In this document: one piece after another, positions 8,836 to 15,000 of the stretch
How the letters are laid out: every line of letters starts with the position of its first letter
Position numbering within the stretch: position 1 is the first letter of the stretch
Assembly (NCBI GenBank): GCA_034096865.1
Contig: JAWQFJ010012220.1
Span: forward strand, 1-15,000
Direction: 5' to 3'
From: Theodoxus fluviatilis
Taxonomy: Eukaryota > Mollusca > Gastropoda > Cycloneritida > Neritidae
Length of the DNA stretch: 15,000 nucleotides
Translations under genes and position numbers: made by a program
Notes under the pieces: generated by a model
Databases searched by the model: none
The model's input: only the letters and a program-made list of their open reading frames with translations
What the model was told of the DNA's origin: nothing

Positions 8836-10194
8836 AGGAAGGTACACATGCAATCTCTCTGGTGTGTAAATATTTTGAATTCTTTCTCTTTGCCATCAGT
8901 GAATACAATTTTCAGCAAATAGCCCCAAATGCAATGCAGGTGCAAATGTTAGATTTGACAGCTGTTTACATTTACAGCTTACATACATTTAAAGCTTAGC
9001 ACTTAGTTTAATGGTGTAGCCTATCATGAACTTTTACCTCACTCTTAACAAACATACCTTATATTGTTCCATCTTCCAGTCATCTTTCATTAGAAAGAAA
9101 ACTTTCAAATTATGACATGCTTGTAAGTATTGTAACATTTTGTTCAGGATCAGCTTTGGTCCATTTTCTTGTGCTCGTGTGTAAGAGATAAACACAGACA
9201 ATGTCAAAATGTTAGAACGATATCATATTAAATGACAGAACCACATGCTTGTGGGAAGATAGATTACGAGAACAACGAAAATTTTAACAAATGAAAACAG
9301 AATATTAAAAATATTCATCAGATCCAAGATGTGTTCTTCCAATGCAGAACAAGAAGTTCTCAGTAAGCATAACCAAATGCAGCAAAAAGTAGCAGAAAAA
9401 AAAACAATTCATGTGAGAACACAACAAGTTCAACATCTCTGTTTTTGAAAGATTCACGTCTATTTAGGGGCAAAAAACCACAAAGAAGCAGGAAACTAAG
9501 AAAATTACTAAGTATACTCACAGAAGAATCCTTAAAATGCACACTACAATTAAACATAAATGCTAACTCAGACTGAAGAATGGTCAATATAATTATAACC
9601 CACTTCTCTAGAACACTGCATCTTGCATGATTGACACTTTGGCAACTCTTGAGGTCACCAGGAAAACATTACATTTTAAGATGTTCTAAAGAGAAAGTAT
9701 GAAACAACATCAGAAAAATAAACAGACAATGGAGATAACAAATAAGCAAACATCACACTGGAATAATAATCATCTCGTGGTCCTGTAACACTTTCCTCGG
9801 TGAGATAACAATGACTAGCAAATACGAAAATTCACCAGTAACAATTTCGGCTGACCTGCAGATCATTACGAACACATCAATGTCGTCAGTTGCCTGCAAA
9901 ACATGGATATAATCAACATATCAAATGCCTCACCTCTTCACACTAAACACAATACACAACAACTAGTTGATAAGCATTAGCATCACAGTAATAGCCAAAG
10001 TAATTCCCAGAAGAATAGCAATACGCAAACATTTCTCTTTAAGTCGGGGAACACGATTTCACATAAAATTAATGCAAGAGAGACAACTCTGACAGCATCC
10101 ACACCTTTGACAGCAGTGTCGTCATTAGCACGAGTTCTTGCTAGCACCTGTTGTGCTCACCTGCTGGCTAGGCCATCTCATGTCTGCTAGTCTA
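8834..10194. other. 1.36 kb of AT-rich DNA with nothing identified
   Basis: I see no long open frame with recognisable motifs, no tandem repeat, no TIR pair and no RNA gene. It could be intron or intergenic sequence. Confidence 0.5.
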
Positions 10195-10302
10195 GCAGCA
10201 GCAGCAGCAGTAGTAGTAGTGGTGGTGGTGGTAGGGGTAGTAGATGTAGTAGTGGTAGTAGTAGATGTTGTAGATGTAGTAGTTGTGGTAGTTGTAGTAG
10301 TG

Positions 10303-10345
<43 letters not shown>

Positions 10346-10529
10346 TAGATGTAGTAGAGGTAATAGTTGTAGTGGAGGTAGTGGTGGTTGTGGAGGTGGT
10401 GGTGGTAGTTGTAGTAGTAGTGGTGGTAGTGGTAGTAGTAGTAGTAGTGGTGGTAGTGGTAGCAGTAGTGGTTGTAGTAGTGGTGGTAGTAGCGGTAGTA
10501 GTAGCAGCAGCAGTAGTGGCAGTCATAGC

Positions 10530-10561
<32 letters not shown>

Positions 10562-10633
10562 CAGCAGCAGTAGTGGCAGTCATAGCAGTAGTAGTGGTAG
10601 TAGTAGCAGCAGCAGCAGTAGCAGCAGTAGAAG
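10195..10633. repeat. Triplet repeat block (GTA/GTG/GCA)n, about 440 bp
   Basis: Almost every triplet in phase is GTA, GTG, GTT, GCA or GAT, with AGC-rich sections at both ends. The composition gives open frames of poly-Val/Ala on the plus strand and poly-Thr/Ala or Tyr/Cys/His on the minus strand. The plus-strand frame would have to start at TTG. The minus-strand 179-residue Thr-rich frame has no signal peptide or flanking domain. I take all of these as repeat-derived. Confidence 0.95.
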
Positions 10634-11356
10634 TTAAAACTGCAAGCATGGCAGTGTTCTCCACTCACGCCCCAGAACCCTAAGTTCAGGAGGTGAGCAT
10701 AGCAAGCATGCCAACCACTCACGCTCCTGAACAAGTGTGTTGTGAACATCACTGTACTGCAACAACATCCTGAGCACTTGAACTTTGCACATACAGTTTG
10801 ATTTACAAGGGCCTGCAACTGCTGACGTCTCTCTCCAACGAAAATAAGTAGGCAGTCTACAGATACTACTTCTTGATCCAACAAGCATTTCTCGTTTTTA
10901 AGGATTTTTACTTAAGAAACAAAAACAATCTATCAACAGCAGCAACAAAAAATTAATATGAGTGAATAATGTCAAATGTGCTCATTTCTAAATTGCATCT
11001 TTTCAATTTATAACATGTGCTCCAACCATTCAAGTTGCAATTTCAACATTCGTTCATGCTCTTACACCCTAGTCCTACCACACAGGCCATATTCCTTTCC
11101 ATGGTCATTTGTGGGGTTAAACTATATTTAAAAAATCCATAATCTGTTTTAGTTTATTTCAAGCTCCACAAACAGAGGGATGGATGGAAGCTTTAGGAAA
11201 TAATATATGGACATTGACTTTACAAATCACTTGCATTTATTGGAGCATGAGCAAGTCTTCATTTTCTTAATCATTCCAATGTCACACGTCACACAGGCAG
11301 ACAGGATGGTTTTATTCCAACTCTTGACAAACAGGGGGAGGAAGGTTTCTAAGGCA
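10634..11356. other. Unassigned DNA with small imperfect repeats
   Basis: No gene recognised. Two imperfect copies of a GCAAGCATG...CCACTCACGC...GAAC segment occur (about 10643-10679 and 10702-10734). TTCAGGAGGTGAG (about 10685) is nearly complementary to CTCACGCTCCTGAA (about 10720), giving a possible hairpin. The rest is AT-rich and plain. An open frame begins at 11207, but only its end from 11357 has recognisable similarity. Confidence 0.4.
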
Positions 11357-11503
11357 AGGTCATGTGAAGCAGCCAGAAATTTGGTACAAGTGAAAACCAA
11401 GAATTGGGGAGAGAGGGCATTCTATTCGGCAGCCCCAAGACTTTGGAACACTCTCCCACACACACTGAAAGCTGCTCAATATCTGTCCAGTTTCTGGAGA
11501 GAC
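11357..11503 (+). pseudogene. LINE (CR1/jockey-like) reverse transcriptase C-terminal tail, left part
   Basis: The frame encodes a segment with RNLVQVKTKNWGERAFYSAA followed by PRLWNTLPHTLKAAQYLSSF. This is the familiar C-terminal tail of CR1/jockey-type LINE ORF2 proteins (pattern R.KT.YGDRAF..A.P.LWN.LP......L..FK..LK..LF). The tail follows the reverse transcriptase domain, which is not present here, so the copy is 5'-truncated as most LINE copies are. The similarity stops at WRDL (about 11505), where the 642-bp inverted-repeat element begins. The stop at 11519-11521 lies inside that element's inverted repeat. The family is recognised from the motif, not searched. Confidence 0.8.
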
Positions 11504-12145
11504 CTGGGCTCTGATGCATGAAAGCCGACCAGAATAGTTGGTAAAGGCGGCACAGTTGCCAACTTCAAAGTTGGCAAATATTGATATCTGATCCCTGAGA
11601 TGCTTGAAATTCGACTTGGATCCGACTTCAAAGTTGCCAACTAAACATTGTGACTGTAGAGGTAGTAACTAACTAGGGTGAATCCCAGGTATCTCGTCTG
11701 AGTGCGCATGTACAAGCAAGCTTCTTTGGTTTTCATCTGCTTGTTAGCAGATAACGCATTATGTGTGCATGCAAGTCCTCGTGCAACTCATCTGCATTGC
11801 AGTTTCATATATTTCATGGCAATGAAATATAAATATATTGTATATTTCCCCATTAATGAAATGAATCAAGGGGATTCGTGCGGTTGATATTCTCCTTTGT
11901 TGCAGTTGCCGATCAAACACACATGTGAACGCTGTTATCTTTTGTGTTGACATAATATTATGCTCTAGCTTCAGCCTCAGCTGTTACTTTTCCCACCTTA
12001 ACAGGTGAAACCCTGGCATACATCGACACACACTTTCTCAATGACCAACAGTCAGGTTTCATGCATTCCAGACTGTGACGTTTAGTTGGCAGCTGCAGTT
12101 CAGTTGGCAACTAAAGCTTAAGTCGGCTTTCATGCATCAGACCAG
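11504..12145. mobile_element. 642-bp inverted-repeat DNA element inserted in the LINE tail
   Basis: TCTGATGCATGAAAGCCGAC (11510-11529) is repeated exactly in inverted orientation at 12122-12141. Just outside, CTGG (11504-11507, followed by an extra GC) matches the inverted CCAG (12142-12145). The flanks are TGGAGAGAC (11495-11503) and TGGAGAC (12146-12152), a near-duplication expected for a target site duplication of about 7-10 bp with a small later indel. Diverged inner copies of the terminal motif occur at 11599-11615 (GATGCTTGAAATTCGAC) and 12051-12069 (inverted). Subterminal modules AGTTGCCAACT and GCCAACTAAAC occur near both ends, and TTGCCAACTT/AAGTTGGCAA (11556-11577) makes a 10-bp hairpin with a 2-base loop. 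No coding sequence is evident, so it is probably a non-autonomous MITE-like or foldback element. A TSD of 9-10 bp would point to a Mutator-like source, but that is not secure. Confidence 0.8.
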
Positions 12146-12211
12146 TGGAGACTAAAAAAGCATTTTTCATTGAAAGAAAGTTTGGTTTATTTTCAATCTG
12201 GCCTCTTCTAA
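12146..12211 (+). pseudogene. LINE C-terminal tail, right part after the insertion
   Basis: Directly after the inverted-repeat element the plus strand reads WRLKKHFSLKESLVYFQSG, then LF and a TAA stop (12209-12211). This matches the expected end of the same tail (family FK..LKT.LF), and its first residues WR repeat the WR just left of the element. The insertion therefore split one LINE tail and duplicated the target. Alone, this 21-codon piece could not be identified; its position and reading frame make the case. Confidence 0.65.
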
Positions 12212-12239
12212 ACATAAACAAGAAGGGCAAAGCCCATAC

Positions 12240-13077
12240 GACTCACATGCTTGACCTTGACCTTGACATTCAGTGACCTTCAAGGTCAAGGTCAAACAAC
12301 TAAACCTACCAATGACATCATACACTAAGAAATGCTTTACACATTTTTCCTACCAAAATACATGTGACCTTGACCCAAGGTCAAGGTCATCCAAGGTCAT
12401 GCAACACAAAGCTGTTCATTCAAGACATAGGAAGCACAATGGTGCTTATTGGCACTTTCTACCATGAGATATAGTCACTTTTAGTGGTTCACTACCCCAT
12501 TTTGGTCACATTTCATAAAGGTCAAAGTGACCTTGACCTTGATGATATGTGACCAAATGTGTCTCATGATGAAAGTATAACATGTGCCCCACATAATTAT
12601 TAAGTTTGAAACAGTTATCTTCCATAGTTCAGGGTCAAGGTCACTTCAAAATATGTATACAATCCAACTTTGAAGAGCTCCTGTGACCTTGACCTTGAAG
12701 CAAGGTCAACCAAACTGGTATCAAAAGATAGGGCTTGCTTTGACCTATATACCACTTGTAGCTAAGGTCGCCATTCTCAATAATGTGGGAGAAAATTGGG
12801 AAAATGTGAAAAATGACTGTTTTTGAGACCACATTTATGGCTCCTGTGACCTTGACCTTGAAGCAAGGTCAAGTCACTATGTATGTTTTTTGAGGCCTTG
12901 TCATCATACACCATCATGCCACATTTGGTGTTGATAGACTTAATAGTCTCCGAGAAAAATCCAACGTTTAAGTTTTTTACGCCCGGACGGACGGACGCCC
13001 GGACGCCCGGACGCCCGGACGGACGGACGGACGACACGGCTCAGTACATAGACTCACTTTTGCTTCGCATGTGAGTC
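12240..13077. mobile_element. 838-bp element with 11-bp TIRs, dense in TGACCTT/AAGGTCA motifs
   Basis: GACTCACATGC (12240-12250) is inverted exactly as GCATGTGAGTC (13067-13077). Between them I count 19 copies of the heptamer TGACCTT or its complement AAGGTCA, all within 12252-12875. They often form palindromes: TTGACCTTGACCTTGA (12251-12266) against its exact complement at 12280-12295, and TGACCTTGACC (12365-12375) against GGTCAAGGTCA (12379-12389). A 33-base module, TCCTGTGACCTTGACCTTGAAGCAAGGTCAA with short flanks, occurs near 12678 and again near 12840. The right end has a GGAC/GCCC GC-rich repeat and a terminal hairpin, GACTCAC (13051-13057) with GTGAGTC (13071-13077). A small GGGCAAAGCCC hairpin precedes the left TIR. 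No protein coding is visible. The repeated-element reading is an inference from the TIRs and from a recollection that such motifs are dispersed in mollusc genomes. Confidence 0.6.
12979..13034. repeat. GC-rich (GGAC)n/(GCCCGGAC)n repeat
   Basis: Repeats of CGGACGGACG and GCCCGGAC sit just inside the right end of the 12240-13077 element. This is the most CpG-dense stretch of the window, in strong contrast to the CpG-free satellite. Confidence 0.92.
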
Positions 13078-13320
13078 AAAAATAAATAGGACGAATAAAT
13101 TCTAGCTTAGAATCTCAGAAACACTGTTACTGTGAGAAGCTTTGATAGCACCAGTGAGAATTAAAACCCTGACAATACAGACAACAGAGAGTTCACTTTA
13201 AAATAAAAGGAAAACAACTTTTACAACACTGCAGGATTTTTTTAAGCCAGAGGGCTGAAGTTTTGGAATGAAGGTTCAATGATACATGATGTTGCTGATA
13301 AACAATACAAACAGCAAGAA
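13078..13320. other. Unassigned AT-rich DNA
   Basis: No gene or repeat recognised between the inverted-repeat element and the 32-bp duplication. Confidence 0.35.
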
Positions 13321-13391
13321 AACAAGCTGGCATTCAAACAAGTGAGCAAGTAAACAAGCTGGCATTCAAACAAGTGAGCAAGTAAACAAAC
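13321..13391. repeat. 32-bp tandem duplication
   Basis: The unit beginning AACAAGCTGGCATTCAAACA occurs twice without change (13321-13352 and 13353-13384), followed by the start of a third copy (AACAAAC). Perfect identity suggests a recent event. Confidence 0.95.
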
Positions 13392-13531
13392 TCACATCAA
13401 ATATCCACTGACTCCCCACTGTGAGACACAAGACTCCCACAATGCACCGTGTGTCAACATCTTGTTCTCTCTCCCATGCTGAAGTCTGTGGTCCTTACAT
13501 CTTTAGGGTCTGCACCAAAGGCACTTGAACT
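13392..13531. other. Short unassigned spacer
   Basis: Nothing recognised. Confidence 0.35.
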
Positions 13532-14072
13532 ACTGTTTCAAACAAGACTCATTTCTGTGTGATCACACACAGCGTTTGCCTGCAACCCGTTTCAAACTGA
13601 ACTCAATTATGTGTGAATCTATCACACACAGCGTTTGCCCGCAACCTGTTTTAAACTGAACTCAATTATGTGTGAATCTATCACACAGTGTTTGCCCGCA
13701 ACCTATTTCAAACAGAACTCATATCTGTGTAATCACATGAAGTGTTTGCCCGCAACCTGTTTCAAACAGATCTCATTTCTGTGTGAATCAATCACACACT
13801 GTTTGCCAGTAACCTGTTTCAAACAGAGCTCATTTCTGTGATCACACAAAGTGTTTGCCAGCAACCTGTTTCAAACAGATCTCATTTCTGTGTGAATCTA
13901 TCACACACAGTGTTTGCTTGCAACCTGTTTCAAACATAACTCATATCTGTGTAATCACACAAAGTGTTTGCTAGCTACCCGTTTCAAACAGAGCTCATCT
14001 CTGTGATCATACAAAGTGTTTGCCAGCAACCTGTTTTAAATAGAACTCATATCTGTGTGAATCTATCACACA
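13532..14072. repeat. Diverged tandem array, 52-59 bp units, about 9.5 copies
   Basis: Units anchored on GTTTGCC/GTTTGCT start at 13574, 13633, 13690, 13744, 13801, 13853, 13912, 13966 and 14018, giving spacings of 59, 57, 54, 57, 52, 59, 54 and 52. A partial unit (CTGTTTCAAACA...) precedes them from 13532. Each unit reads roughly GTTTGCC, GCAACCTGTTTCAAACAGA, CTCATTTCTGTG, then a TCACACA region. Length varies mainly at one place: long units carry TGTGTGAATCTATCACACA, a hairpin, and short ones carry TGTGATCACA, a perfect palindrome. A plus-strand frame reads repeated LPATCFKQ peptides, but it shifts between units and is not a gene. Confidence 0.92.
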
Positions 14073-14930
14073 GACCATTTCCCAGACACCTATACACAGG
14101 TCTCGGAACATGCCTGCCATTCAAACGGGCATCTCTGTATCTTGCTAAAGACAGGATACTTTATTCAGAAGACATTGCAAAAATCATCTGACCAAGGCTA
14201 ACAATAATTCTTAGAACATCTCTGCCTATTCACACAGTCCTCAATTTTGTATGGAACTATCATGCACATTATTTATCTGAGAACTATTAACAGGATAATC
14301 TATTTGAAAGGCATCACAGGACCACATATGCCCATCATATGGATGTCTTTCTGCACAGCCCCAAACAGGAACCTTCAGCAGCAAGCTCAACACACATATG
14401 GCAGCTGCTGCACAATATCCCCCCCTCTTCAGTTGGAACCCAAGTCTGTGGAGCTTTCGGGGCCAACTCCAGTAGCTCGGACATGGGCGGTCCCAAGCAG
14501 CAAATGCCACCGGGGGGTGGGGGTTTGGTTTGGGGCAGAACTTAAGGCCCCCCCTAGGGCATTGGGTCTTGTGCAAGATCCATAGATCTTGGCTGTCTGC
14601 TGGAGTTGCCCCAAGACCCCTTTGGAGTGTGAGGGCTTGCAACCCTACTGCATCAACAGCTGTATCAGTGGAACCAACATACATAGAGTGCTTGGTGGTA
14701 ACTGAATGCAACTGTATATGTCTGCTGGAGGGTGCCGAGTTCATCATCCATGTTCCAGCTGGCTGGCAAGACTCATCTACAATGGAACATTCACAGTCAG
14801 GAAAGTTGATTGAAAGTCACAGGGCTTGGTCAATGGCAGCAACTTGTTTAGAAGTCCAAAGTTTTTTAATTTGCTACTGGGTGCTGCTAGCGTTTTGACC
14901 CCCAAAACTCCGAAATTCTCTGATCTGCCA
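14073..14930. other. Unassigned DNA with long but unrecognised open frames
   Basis: Open frames on both strands overlap here: plus 14530-14898, 122 codons; minus 14747-14241, 168 codons. None has a motif I recognise, and overlapping frames on opposite strands suggest chance or an old mobile-element remnant. The GC content is higher than to the left, with several C or G runs (14419-14425, 14513-14521, 14550-14556). Part of a decayed transposon or a host exon is possible. Confidence 0.35.
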
Positions 14931-14931
14931 C

Positions 14932-15000
14932 TGCGAGCAGGCACTAGGCCTGAAGAAGGAGTTTATTCTCTGAAAGCTTGCCCCTGCTTGCAACTTCGCA
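14932..15000 (+). other. CTGAAGAAGG...GAAAGC motif, possible retroelement remnant at window edge
   Basis: GGCCTGAAGAAGGAG is followed by CTCTGAAAGCTTGC and then by CCTGCTTGC, which can pair with GAGCAGG just upstream (about 14935-14941). CTGA-N-GA...GAAA is the skeleton shared by hammerhead ribozymes, and by a motif often found beside Penelope-like and other metazoan retroelements. The helix between CTGAAGA and GAAA is poor here, and no NUH cleavage site with the right helices is visible. A working ribozyme is therefore not claimed; a decayed relative of that motif is possible. Confidence 0.2.

Noticed and set aside
10125..10884. Poly-Val, poly-Thr and Tyr/Cys-rich open frames, mucin-like at first sight
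   Set aside because: They exist only because the triplet repeat lacks stops. The plus frame has no ATG before the repeat, and no domain flanks any frame.
12273..13074. Short open frames in the half-site-rich element, including a repeated LTLLQGQGHRS peptide
   Set aside because: The peptide repeats because the TGACCTTGACC module is duplicated; frames are short, lie on both strands and lack any domain.
13635..13841. Cys-rich repeated-peptide frame (LPATCFKQ), which might suggest a small secreted Cys-rich protein
   Set aside because: It lies in the diverged satellite, shifts frame between units, and has no signal peptide.
14241..14898. A 168-codon minus-strand and a 122-codon plus-strand open frame as genes
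   Set aside because: They overlap on opposite strands, show no recognisable motif, and are within the length expected by chance in GC-richer DNA. Kept only as unassigned.

Overview
This window looks like a piece of a repeat-rich animal nuclear genome, most likely a marine invertebrate and plausibly a mollusc. That guess rests on the mix of sequence types: a long 59-bp satellite, many tetranucleotide microsatellites, a decayed Ty3/Gypsy integrase, a CR1/jockey-type LINE tail, short inverted-repeat DNA elements, and an element packed with TGACCTTGACC/GGTCAAGGTCA motifs. There is no bacterial-style gene packing, no operon and no RNA gene I can recognise. I could not confirm any intact host gene; most open frames here come from tandem repeats.

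Layout. Bases 1 to about 5121 are one tandem array of about 87 copies of a 59-bp unit, cut by the left edge of the window. Each unit contains a perfect 12-bp inverted repeat around a 10-bp palindrome. After a short unassigned spacer, about 5374-5925 is a broken Gypsy-type integrase fragment (frameshift, nonsense codon, lost catalytic Asp). It is followed by a purine tract and a TATA-bearing stretch that may be the remains of a 3' LTR.

From 6725 to 8307 there is a cluster of microsatellites (GA, GACA, ACCC/AACC, AATG, GGAT, AAAG). Embedded in it, at 6890-7475, is a 586-bp element with 12-bp terminal inverted repeats beginning CAGGG, which looks like a deleted hAT-type transposon. From 8834 to 10194 the DNA is AT-rich and holds nothing I can identify. 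A 440-bp triplet repeat lies at 10195-10633.

The most informative part is 11357-13077. A LINE C-terminal fragment is split in two by a 642-bp inverted-repeat element (11504-12145), with a near-duplicated TGGAGAC target on each side. About 30 bp after the LINE stop comes a second element (12240-13077), bounded by 11-bp inverted repeats and carrying 19 nuclear-receptor-type half-sites.

The right part holds a 32-bp tandem duplication, a second diverged satellite with a 52-59 bp period (13532-14072), and unassigned DNA that ends in a CTGAAGAAGG...GAAAGC motif of the kind seen near metazoan retroelements. The window is best read as layers of mobile-element and satellite turnover, not as a set of cooperating genes.
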